From CAYTIB01 sp964437725 (GTDB lineage: Bacteria; UBA8248; JACPRG01; G963555815): 5,383 bases of DNA. Positions 1-5,285 of this stretch are shown one piece after another. The notes under the pieces were generated by a model. That model was not told the origin of the DNA, searched no databases, and worked only from the letters and a program-made list of their open reading frames with translations. Location of the stretch: positions 1-5,383 of the forward strand of contig CAYTIB010000025.1 of the NCBI GenBank assembly GCA_964437725.1. The letters run 5' to 3'. The position numbers were made by a program, and so were the translations under genes. Numbering within the stretch: the first letter of the stretch is position 1; each line of letters opens with the position of its first letter.

Positions 1-2
1 GA

Positions 3-65
3 TTGGCCAACTTAGATAGGGCCAGCGGACTTAGTATGAAAATAGTCCATAAACACAAGGAATGA
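3..65 (+). CDS. Possible C-terminal tail of an upstream gene (MlaD-like?), partial
   Basis: Frame 3 is open from the window edge to a TGA at 63-65 and reads LANLDRASGLSMKIVHKHKE at its end; the other two plus frames stop within the first 20 bases. A real gene could therefore end here. Genes just upstream of mlaC usually encode MlaD, an inner-membrane MCE-domain protein with a helical C-terminus, and this short basic tail would fit. Twenty residues carry no diagnostic motif, so the MlaD idea rests only on gene order. The frame could also be open by chance. The hairpin that follows directly is what one expects after a gene end, which mildly supports it. Confidence 0.35.
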   Translation: MANLDRASGLSMKIVHKHKE

Positions 66-72
66 GAAATAG

Positions 73-103
73 AATCTGAGCCGAGAGCTTGGGCTCGGAT
101 TTT
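73..103 (+). terminator. Terminator-like hairpin before mlaC
   Basis: AATC-T-GAGCC (73-82) pairs with GGCTC-G-GATT (92-101), giving ten base pairs including one T-G wobble around a nine-base loop. The 3' arm runs into a short TTTT tract (100-103). This is the shape of a rho-independent terminator, though the T tract is short. It lies after the possible upstream gene end and before the mlaC start, so it may reduce transcription into mlaC. Confidence 0.5.
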
Positions 104-128
104 GCCACCATTTTGTGGTCTTGTTTTT

Positions 129-143
129 GGGGGGGGGTGGGAC
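129..143 (+). promoter_or_regulatory. G-run ribosome binding region of mlaC
   Basis: Nine consecutive G (129-137), one T and three more G (139-141) lie directly before the TTG at 144. A GGGTGG-type stretch can pair with the anti-Shine-Dalgarno sequence, and no other purine-rich site exists nearby. It therefore supports TTG 144 as the start. The homopolymer is unusual for this position. Confidence 0.4.
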
Positions 144-800
144 TTGAACATCAAAAGGCGCAGTTCATATATGGCTGCGATCCTAGCGGGATTCGGGATG
201 GCTGTATGGTTTTCCTTCGGAGCTGCCCATGTCTTTGCTGGTAAGCCAAAAGAAGCCCTGAGGGGGACTATTGATCAGGTTTTGGAGGTTCTGAAAGATC
301 CTGTCTACCAGGGTGATAAAAACACAGCGGCTCGGCGACAAAAACTTCGGGAGCTCATCCATCCCCGCTTTGATTTTGCGGAAATGGGAAAAAGGTCTTT
401 AGCTCGCAACTGGAGAAAACGGACGCCAGCGGAGAGGGAGGAATTTGTAGACGTATTTGCTAGCTTGCTTGAGAATTCGTACGTTTCTAAGGTTGAGGCG
501 TACACCGATGAGAAGATATTATATCCGGGCGAGCGAGAGAAGGAGGGTTATGCTGAGGTCAAAACCAAAGTGATTCCTCCAAGTGGTCGTTATATTCCAA
601 TTGATTATCGCCTTCATAAGACTTCCGGGGGTTGGCGTGTTTACGACGTAGTGATAGAAGGCGTTAGCTTGATCTCGAATTACCGTACACAGTTCCGGAG
701 GATCATTCGGAAGGACTCTTATGCAGAGCTTATAAAGCGAATGAAGAATAAGCAGCAGGCTATTGAAAGAGGTGCATCAGGTAAGGACAAAAATCTGTAG
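144..800 (+). CDS. mlaC: MlaC/Ttg2D family periplasmic phospholipid-binding protein
   Basis: MlaC is the soluble periplasmic carrier that shuttles phospholipids between the outer membrane and the inner-membrane MlaFEDB ABC transporter. With TTG 144 as start the protein has 218 residues, the usual length. Residues 1-32 form a Sec signal peptide: basic NIKRR, a hydrophobic core, and AHVFA before the likely cleavage at Gly33. Family hallmarks follow in order: FDFAEMGKRSLARNW (76-90), TPAEREEFVDVFASLLENSY (94-113), and near the end VYDVVIEGVSLISNYRTQF (166-184). No lipobox cysteine is present, so it is not a lipoprotein. An upstream TTG at 102 keeps the frame open but lies inside the terminator hairpin and spoils the signal peptide. 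ATG 171 would remove the basic n-region. TTG 144 sits next to a G-rich Shine-Dalgarno-like stretch and gives the best signal peptide. The family is certain; the start less so. Confidence 0.9.
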   Translation: MNIKRRSSYMAAILAGFGMAVWFSFGAAHVFAGKPKEALRGTIDQVLEVLKDPVYQGDKNTAARRQKLRELIHPRFDFAEMGKRSLARNWRKRTPAEREEFVDVFASLLENSYVSKVEAYTDEKILYPGEREKEGYAEVKTKVIPPSGRYIPIDYRLHKTSGGWRVYDVVIEGVSLISNYRTQFRRIIRKDSYAELIKRMKNKQQAIERGASGKDKNL

Positions 801-824
801 TGATTTGATACCTTGAAGAAAACG

Positions 825-879
825 ATCTGAACTGCCATTCGCCCGAATGCGCAGCAATGGTTCAGATTGAGGGGTTTTT
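825..879 (+). terminator. Structured intergenic region after mlaC, possible terminator
   Basis: ATCTGAA (825-831) pairs with TTCAGAT (861-867), and CCATT (835-839) pairs with AATGG (856-860), with CTG bulged on the 5' side. An alternative hairpin uses CATTC (836-840) with GAATG (845-849) around GCCC, extended by TGC/GCA with one bulge. A TTTTT tract follows at 875-879 after GAGGGG. The tract is separated from the stem by seven bases, so this is not a textbook terminator. It lies 24 bases after the mlaC stop and most likely ends that transcript. Confidence 0.4.
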
Positions 880-909
880 GTTCGGTTTGACCTACACTGA
901 ATCTTTAAC

Positions 910-1353
910 ATGATCCCCATTCAGCTAAGCGGAGCATTGGTCGGAGGAGAGGGAAAGGGAGCTTTGTTTACCCAGATTCCCTGGGTGAAAGAGGCCTTTG
1001 CGAAGATACTGGGATTTGAACCGTTTCCGGGGACGGTAAATGTTTGGGTTGGTGGCGATCCCCGATCGGATAGGGCTCTCAGAGATATCCATGAAGCTGA
1101 GGGTGTTCCTTTGTTACCACCTGAGGGCTCGAATTTTTGTCCTTCGCGGTGTTTTCGTGCACGCCTGCCTTCAGCTATCCCAGCTGGTCTTGTGATTCCT
1201 GAGGTGGATGACTATTCCAAGAACACTTTGGAGCTACTTGCTCCTTTGAATGTACGGGAGGCACTTGGAATTTCCGATGGGGATAGGATAGAAGTGGAGA
1301 TTGAACTAGAATCCAAGTTGGACACGGAAGATTTTAGGGTGAGGAGATCCTAA
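910..1353 (+). CDS. DUF120 family, CTP-dependent (archaeal-type) riboflavin kinase homologue
   Basis: The 147-residue protein matches the small one-domain cradle-loop-barrel riboflavin kinase of archaea (RibK, MJ0056 type), which phosphorylates riboflavin to FMN using CTP instead of ATP. Visible hallmarks are the glycine-rich GGEGKGALF loop (12-20), ILGFEPFPGTVNV (33-45), and near the C-terminus TLELLAPLNVREALGISDGD (106-125), followed by an IEVEIE strand. Thr42 and Asn44 in PGTVN occupy the positions I recall as the Mg/nucleotide ligands of the archaeal enzyme. Length agrees with a complete stand-alone domain; no winged-helix domain is fused. The ATG at 910 has no clear Shine-Dalgarno sequence, yet later starts would cut into the first beta strand. 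The next gene overlaps the stop codon (TAATG). Substrate and nucleotide use are inferred from family membership; a divergent bacterial DUF120 could have another ligand. Confidence 0.82.
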   Translation: MIPIQLSGALVGGEGKGALFTQIPWVKEAFAKILGFEPFPGTVNVWVGGDPRSDRALRDIHEAEGVPLLPPEGSNFCPSRCFRARLPSAIPAGLVIPEVDDYSKNTLELLAPLNVREALGISDGDRIEVEIELESKLDTEDFRVRRS

Positions 1354-1625
1354 TGCTCTACCCCCGTGGCATGGCTTTACTTTGGCAATTGTGGAGGCAG
1401 GTCCATTTAGCCCTCCGATTGTTAAAGGATTCACGTGTTCCGATTTGGCCAAAGGTCCTCTTTTCGCTTGGCCTAATTTATTTGCTGTCCCCACTTGATC
1501 TAATTCCAGATTTTTCATTACCTCTACTGGGTCATTTGGATGATTTGGTTATATTCTTGATTTCAGTAAAAGGATTTATTGCCCTTTGTCCCCGGACGGT
1601 TGTTCAGGAATACTTGGGAAATTGA
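1353..1625 (+). CDS. DUF1232 (YkvA-like) small membrane protein
   Basis: This 90-residue protein carries the DUF1232 signature: RLLKDSRVPIWPKVLFSLGL (22-41), then YLLSPLDLIPDF (43-54), then LGHLDDLVIF (59-68). Two hydrophobic segments (about 31-48 and 62-78) suggest a hairpin in the cytoplasmic membrane, with the polar SPLDLIPDF turn between them. The molecular function of the family is unknown. ATG 1353 overlaps the preceding TAA stop as TAATG, and GAGGAG at 1341-1346 lies six bases before it, so the gene is very probably translationally coupled to the riboflavin kinase. Met7 is an alternative start but has no comparable ribosome binding site. Family assignment is firm; a role in flavin metabolism would be inference from coupling only. 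Confidence 0.88.
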   Translation: MLYPRGMALLWQLWRQVHLALRLLKDSRVPIWPKVLFSLGLIYLLSPLDLIPDFSLPLLGHLDDLVIFLISVKGFIALCPRTVVQEYLGN

Positions 1626-1900
1626 ATATTCCAAGAGTTTCTCCAATAGGTCCAACCAATTCCTTGTTTTGCTTTATTGTTTTTTGATTAGGCGTTGTCC
1701 TAAAGATGCTGGTTTGTTCAACTAGACGTATCGAATTCTTTGAAAAGGAGTCTTTTTAAACTAGGGTTGTTTGTTGTTACGCAGGGGAAACGGTAGTTTT
1801 TACTGTACAAGGCATCTTTTCATGATTTGGTAAAACGCAATCCCTCCATTTAGTTGAGTTATGAAAGTTAGTTGATCAAGAGGGCTTAAGGGTACGAGGA

Positions 1901-2374
1901 ATGAGTCAAAGAGAGGCCGAAAACCTTTTCACCCAGGCATGGGATTATCATCGTCAAGGAAATTTAGAGGCTGCCATCATTCACTATGGTAAATCTATCA
2001 GCGTCTTCCCGACGGCCGAAGCCTATACTTTCTTAGGTTGGGCATATAGCCATTTGGGAGATGTTGATCGGGCCATTGAAGAATGCCATCGGGCTATAAA
2101 AACGGATCCCGATTATGGTAATCCCTACAACGATATTGGTGCTTATTTAATCCAAAAGGGCTTGTTCGAAGAAGCGATCCCATGGCTTCGAAAGGCGTTG
2201 GAAGCTGGGCGTTATGAATGCTATCACTATCCACACATGAACCTCGGTCGTGTATATCTTCATCAGAAAAATTATACGAAAGCAATAGAGGAATTCAGTC
2301 GGGCCCTGGAACTTGAGCCTGACTATCAGGTTGCTCGAATTCAGTTACTCAAACTTCAGGCGATGTTCAATTAA
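1901..2374 (+). CDS. Tetratricopeptide repeat (TPR) protein
   Basis: The 157-residue protein consists almost wholly of TPR helix pairs, which act as scaffolds for protein-protein contacts. Four repeats can be seen: about residues 5-36 (AWDYHRQGNLEAAIIHYGKS), 39-70 (AYTFLGWAYSHLGDVDRAIE, then HRAIKTDPDY), 74-105 (PYNDIGAYLIQKGLFEEAIP) and 112-143 (MNLGRVYLHQKNYTKAIEEF, then LELEPDY). The TPR consensus W/L-G-Y-A-F-A-P positions are well kept. There is no signal peptide, membrane segment or extra catalytic domain, so it is probably cytoplasmic. AAGGG at 1888-1892 lies eight bases before the ATG and acts as ribosome binding site; GAGGA directly touches the ATG and is too close. The gene stands alone after a 275-base gap and converges on gcvT. 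Partner and process are unknown. Confidence 0.88.
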   Translation: MSQREAENLFTQAWDYHRQGNLEAAIIHYGKSISVFPTAEAYTFLGWAYSHLGDVDRAIEECHRAIKTDPDYGNPYNDIGAYLIQKGLFEEAIPWLRKALEAGRYECYHYPHMNLGRVYLHQKNYTKAIEEFSRALELEPDYQVARIQLLKLQAMFN

Positions 2375-2417
2375 CTCCCAAAGATACGCATCGATTACCC
2401 TGCCTTAGGAACCGAAC

Positions 2418-3689
2418 CTACGAATTCTGGTATATCTCGGCCCTGGCAAATGGTTGGTTTTTGCTGTTGATGTGCCTTTTGGTAATGACAGCCTTCAGCA
2501 TCTGCCGACCATCGTAGATCTGAAGAAGCTGACCTGCTTTTAAATTTGCCTGAAGATAGGCGAGAGCAATGGCCCGCTTGCTAGAAGTTTCTCCAGGGTT
2601 TTTGTCTTCGAAATCCCAGTAAGGCACCATGGTTCCGCTTGTGATTCTACCTGCAATCTCGCCATCAGGGAGTGACACTTCGTGGCCCTGCCTTGCTATA
2701 CCTTTCCCGATTATTTGGACGCAAAAAAATCTTTTTGGAAGGTCCAAAGTTTTGAGCGATTGGTCAAGCTCTCCGGCTTGTCGCGCAGAAACTTCGTCGC
2801 TATGATTTTTTAGTATTTCACGACCCACGAAATTTCCCTTTTCCTCTGCGAAGCTCACAGCAAATCGGGAAAGAGGCACCGCAAATATTGGAATTTGATG
2901 CCCGTCGATTCCTTCTCCAAACTCATGGCCGTAGAGCGGATAACCAGCTTCTAGACGGAGTGAATCTCTTGCTCCCAAACCCACTGGTGATAAACCTGAA
3001 GTTTGACCCACGTCCAATAGCTTATCCCACATTTCGACGGCAAAATCAGTAGGTGTAAATAGCTCGAATGAAAAGGGTTCACCAGTATAGCCAGTTCGTG
3101 AGATCGTGACTGGGTAGCCCATTACGCTGACCTCTTTGAATGTGTTCCGGGGTAGTTCTGAAAGTGCAGCAATATTTTTGGGCTCATTGCTATCAATTAG
3201 AGCCCTTAGTATGGCGGGCGATTCTGGGCCCTGAAGGGAGGCCATGAAGAGCTCGCTTGTGATCTCTTCCATTTGCGCTTGATGAAATTCCTTTAGATAG
3301 CTCGTTAGCCAAGAAATGTCCTTTGGTGTGTTGGATGCATTCACCACGAGCAAGTAGTCACTCTCGTCTCTTTGGTAAAGGTATGCATCATCTACTGCCC
3401 CACCTGTGTCATTGGGAATTATGGTGTATTGAGCTGTGCCCGGTTTGAGTTGAGAAGCATCGTTTGTGAGTGTGTGTTGGAGAAATGGAAGGGCATCTTG
3501 CCCTGTAATTCGGAGTCGACCCATGTGAGAGATATCAAAAAGTCCGGCGGTTTTCCGGGTAGCTAGATGTTCAGCTATGATGCCGGTAGAGTAATTTACG
3601 GGCATGTCCCATCCGCCAAAGGGGACCATCCTGCCTTTGTTGTCTCGATGCCATTTGTTCAGAATTGTATTTTTCAGTATTTCGGCCAT
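2418..3689 (-). CDS. gcvT: Aminomethyltransferase, T-protein of the glycine cleavage system (long form)
   Basis: GcvT takes the aminomethyl group carried on lipoyl-GcvH and transfers its carbon to tetrahydrofolate, releasing ammonia and 5,10-methylene-THF in the cytoplasm. The folate-binding GCV_T domain shows MVPFGGWDMPVNYSTG (21-36), AGLFDISHMGR (48-58), LTNDASQLKPGTAQYT (74-89) and GGAVDD (96-101) with the catalytic Asp. SLQGPES (151-157), SRTGYTGE (197-204) and GLGARDSLRLEAGYPLYGHE (237-256) follow. The C-terminal barrel has GRITSGTMVPYW (347-358). At 423 residues it exceeds the usual 360-370; extra sequence lies near 258-280 (DGHQIPIFAVPLSRFAVSF region) and 294-320. ATG 3689 is preferred because AGAGG (complement of 3698-3702) lies eight bases before it; a start at 3752 would add 21 atypical residues. 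gcvH and gcvP are not adjacent: downstream lies the convergent TPR gene, upstream a rhodanese. The long form could still be a divergent folate-dependent relative. Confidence 0.93.
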   Translation of the reverse strand: MAEILKNTILNKWHRDNKGRMVPFGGWDMPVNYSTGIIAEHLATRKTAGLFDISHMGRLRITGQDALPFLQHTLTNDASQLKPGTAQYTIIPNDTGGAVDDAYLYQRDESDYLLVVNASNTPKDISWLTSYLKEFHQAQMEEITSELFMASLQGPESPAILRALIDSNEPKNIAALSELPRNTFKEVSVMGYPVTISRTGYTGEPFSFELFTPTDFAVEMWDKLLDVGQTSGLSPVGLGARDSLRLEAGYPLYGHEFGEGIDGHQIPIFAVPLSRFAVSFAEEKGNFVGREILKNHSDEVSARQAGELDQSLKTLDLPKRFFCVQIIGKGIARQGHEVSLPDGEIAGRITSGTMVPYWDFEDKNPGETSSKRAIALAYLQANLKAGQLLQIYDGRQMLKAVITKRHINSKNQPFARAEIYQNS

Positions 3690-3707
3690 TAGCAAAACCT
3701 CTTTGAA

Positions 3708-3724
3708 TTCATAGGGCCTATGAA
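3708..3724. promoter_or_regulatory. Perfect 17-bp palindrome upstream of gcvT
   Basis: TTCATAGG (3708-3715) and CCTATGAA (3717-3724) are exact reverse complements around a single central base. The site lies 19-35 bases upstream of the gcvT start and just before its Shine-Dalgarno sequence. It could be an operator for a dimeric regulator. It could hardly form a good RNA hairpin because the centre is too tight. No regulator is encoded beside it. Confidence 0.45.
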
Positions 3725-3890
3725 AGCTTCTCCCATCATGCCGCCTCCGCAATTTTTTGGGGAAGAATGGTTCGGTCCGGTATCCCCAGGGCGTATGGAA
3801 ACCTCAACAGATTTATTTTATCGGGTTACTCTCAAAAGCGAGATAAGACTATTGAATAACTTATTAATAAAACTCTCCCTCGGTGGTGCC

Positions 3891-4727
3891 TCAGGGTGTT
3901 CTTGGAAGATCTATAGGCAATTCTTCCCGGTCACCCCATTCTTTCCAAGAGCCGATATAGTTGCGGATATTTGGATAGCCAATTAAACGGAGAGCAAGAT
4001 AGGCATGAGCTGACCGATAGCCACCTTGGCAGTAAGGTATAATGAGCTTATCCGGAGTGATCCCGCAGCTTCCATACATGGCTTTCAATTCGGAAGCGGA
4101 TTTAAAGAATCCTTTCCCGTCTAGGTTGTTTGTCCACTCTACATGAATCGCTCCAGGAATAGCTCCACCCCGCTTTGCCCGTATTAGTTTTCCAAAGTAT
4201 TCGTCGTCGGAACGGGTGTCCAGGATACAAACATTTGGGTTGTCCATGCGGCAGAGGATGTCATTAGCACTGGCAATCCGATCGGCCATCGGATTTTTCA
4301 CCTCAAATGGAGTAGATTCTGGATCTACGGGCTCCTGGCTAACCGGGTACGATTCGGCTACCCACGCGTCAAATCCACCATCAAGAACACGAACTTCTTG
4401 GTGTCCGAAATACTCTAGAAACCAGAAACCGCGGGCGGCTTTGAAGCCCGAGTTTTCCTGGTAGAATACGACGCTTTTGTCATAATCAACTCCCCTGTGT
4501 GCTAGAAGGTATGAAACCATCCACATGAATGCCTCTAACGGTTCGGTTCGCGAATCATTGAGACTTATACCGTAGATTTCAAAGTGCACTGCGCCAGGGA
4601 TGTGTCCTCGCATGTAATCCGCCGTAGAGCGGACATCGATGACGAGTTGTGATTTCTCATCGAGGTGTTTTTTCACGTTCTTGGGAGTTATTAATAGTTT
4701 AGGGTTCGTATAACCGTGATCACTCAT
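3891..4727 (-). CDS. Sulfurtransferase with two rhodanese domains (thiosulfate or 3-mercaptopyruvate type)
   Basis: Tandem rhodaneses move sulfane sulfur from thiosulfate or 3-mercaptopyruvate to cyanide or thiols through a cysteine persulfide. With ATG 4727 the protein has 278 residues, the usual size. Domain 1 (about 13-124) has LVIDVRSTADYMRGHIPGAV and RVLDGGFDAW, but its active-site loop reads YQENSGFKAAR and lacks cysteine, as normal for the inactive half. Domain 2 (about 148-272) has ILDTRSDDEYFG, AIPGAIHVEW and the catalytic loop CQGGYRSAHAY with Cys233, then NYIGSWKEWGDRE. CQGGYR differs from the classic CRKGVT and CG(S/T)GVT loops, so the donor cannot be told. GGAG (complement of 4736-4739) lies eight bases before ATG 4727. 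An upstream in-frame ATG at 4811 adds 28 atypical residues without a ribosome binding site. No signal peptide is present, so it is probably cytoplasmic. The gene lies 201 bases before gcvT on the same strand. Confidence 0.92.
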   Translation of the reverse strand: MSDHGYTNPKLLITPKNVKKHLDEKSQLVIDVRSTADYMRGHIPGAVHFEIYGISLNDSRTEPLEAFMWMVSYLLAHRGVDYDKSVVFYQENSGFKAARGFWFLEYFGHQEVRVLDGGFDAWVAESYPVSQEPVDPESTPFEVKNPMADRIASANDILCRMDNPNVCILDTRSDDEYFGKLIRAKRGGAIPGAIHVEWTNNLDGKGFFKSASELKAMYGSCGITPDKLIIPYCQGGYRSAHAYLALRLIGYPNIRNYIGSWKEWGDREELPIDLPRTP

Positions 4728-4862
4728 CCTCATCGCTCCGGTCAGGTCTGTTGGCACTCTTTTAAGATGGTCAAACTCTGCACTCTCCGTTTCGGAATTA
4801 GAAAGGCGCATGTTCCAAGAACTGACGTGTGCAGTAACCGGGTACTAGTATTCTGTTTGTAT

Positions 4863-4871
4863 ATTTTAGCA
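4863..4871 (-). promoter_or_regulatory. Extended -10 promoter candidate for the rhodanese gene
   Basis: On the minus strand TGCTAAAAT is an extended -10 element: TG, one base, then TAAAAT matching TATAAT at five of six positions. No good -35 lies 17 bases upstream, which extended -10 promoters can tolerate. Transcription would start near 4856 and give a leader of about 130 bases to the preferred start at 4727, or about 45 to the ATG at 4811. Confidence 0.35.
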
Positions 4872-4878
4872 CTAATTT

Positions 4879-4923
4879 CCCGTCCCCCGTAGCCCCAGTG
4901 ATAACGGGCTTATCGCCCCCCCC
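4879..4923 (-). other. G-tract array with an internal hairpin, possible G-quadruplex
   Basis: Read on the minus strand, a run of eight G (4923-4916) is followed by GGGG (4896-4893), GGGGG (4888-4884) and GGG (4881-4879). The loops between them are 19, 4 and 2 bases. The 19-base loop contains an inverted repeat: GATAA (4900-4904) pairs with TTATC (4910-4914) around a five-base loop, extendable to seven pairs. Four G tracts with a hairpin in one loop can fold into a quadruplex. The tract begins 11 bases upstream of the candidate -10 element of the rhodanese gene. Confidence 0.4.
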
Positions 4924-4980
4924 ACCTGCCACTGAGCGTGATCTGGTTCTAAGTCTCCAGACTCATGGATCGGCACAAAT

Positions 4981-5011
4981 ATGCACAAGTTTATGTACAA
5001 ATTATGTACGA
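4981..5011 (+). repeat. Three short direct repeats ATGYACRA
   Basis: ATGCACAA (4981), ATGTACAA (4993) and ATGTACGA (5004) follow one another at steps of 12 and 11 bases, close to one helical turn. Such phasing puts copies on the same face of the DNA. The related palindrome ATGTACAT recurs at 5370-5377. No function is known; chance in an AT-rich stretch is possible. Confidence 0.35.
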
Positions 5012-5076
5012 GTATTTCTTTGTCTCACATCGGCCCAGAGACCTTTCTCATCGGGTCCCATATCGCCATTATTTTA

Positions 5077-5112
5077 ACAGGGGGCGTACCCCCAATCGGA
5101 CGGCCCTGTCCG
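5077..5112. other. Two adjacent hairpins with an alternative pairing
   Basis: GGGGG (5080-5084) pairs with CCCCC (5089-5093) around CGTA. Three bases later CGGAC (5097-5101) pairs with GTCCG (5108-5112) around six bases. A competing helix joins ACAGGG (5077-5082) with CCCTGT (5104-5109) and cannot coexist with either. No T tract follows on the plus strand, so this is not a standard terminator. It could belong to a structured RNA, but no known class is recognised. Confidence 0.35.
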
Positions 5113-5259
5113 TATACGTTATGGTCGCAGGCTGTGAGAGAAAACATGAAATGGTTAAGGATCCCGATATAGAAAGTTGTGGATTGAGGACAGGCATCGA
5201 TCAGCTACAATACTTCTTTCTTTTTTCCTCATTATTCAATTAAAATGCGCGAGGAAGCA

Positions 5260-5285
5260 GCGAATTAGTAAAAAAATTGATTCGC
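5260..5285. promoter_or_regulatory. Inverted repeat over the -35 of the right-edge promoter
   Basis: GCGAAT (5260-5265) and ATTCGC (5280-5285) are exact reverse complements separated by 14 AT-rich bases. The right arm overlaps the proposed -35 hexamer at 5277-5282. This position suits a repressor or activator site, though six-base arms can occur by chance. Confidence 0.3.

Larger units (their letters stand above)
4942..5172 (+). pseudogene. Weakly protein-like open frame, possible small gene or remnant
   Basis: The frame is open from after a TGA (4939-4941) to TAG (5170-5172), with an in-frame ATG at 4981 that would give 63 residues. The part HIGPETFLIGSHIAIILTGG followed by VPPIGRPCPYTLWSQAV looks more like real protein than the other frames: glycine/proline turns, a hydrophobic strand and an amphipathic end (RENMKWLRIP). 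No ribosome binding site precedes ATG 4981, and I recognise no family. It may be a decayed gene fragment, a small gene or chance. The GC-rich hairpins at 5080-5112 lie inside it. Confidence 0.2.

Noticed and set aside
102..146. TTG at 102 as the mlaC start (232 residues)
   Set aside because: It lies in the T tract of the upstream hairpin, has no ribosome binding site, and adds residues that precede and weaken the signal peptide.
1626..1900. Small gene or promoter in the 275-base gap before the TPR gene
   Set aside because: No open frame with start signals is seen. TTGAAA (1740) with TAGGGT 16 bases on is too weak a promoter match to call, and AAAAG/CTTTT near 1743-1757 is too short for a terminator.
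2375..2417. Bidirectional terminator between the convergent TPR gene and gcvT
   Set aside because: Only a four-base TAGG/CCTA inverted repeat without a T tract is present.
3690..3890. Glycine riboswitch upstream of gcvT
   Set aside because: I looked for the conserved aptamer core on the minus strand and did not find it; only weak inverted repeats such as GGTTTCC/GGGATACC are present.
3720..3986. Plus-strand frame of 88 codons between gcvT and the rhodanese
   Set aside because: It overlaps the rhodanese 3' end antisense, has no ribosome binding site and shows no protein-like pattern.
4728..4811. ATG 4811 as the rhodanese start (306 residues)
   Set aside because: No Shine-Dalgarno sequence precedes it and the extra 28 residues are not rhodanese-like; ATG 4727 has GGAG at eight bases and gives the usual family length.
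4965..5243. Plus-strand frame of 92 codons
   Set aside because: Composition is rich in Tyr, Arg and His without any motif, no ribosome binding site precedes it, and it runs through the hairpins and the AT-rich tail.
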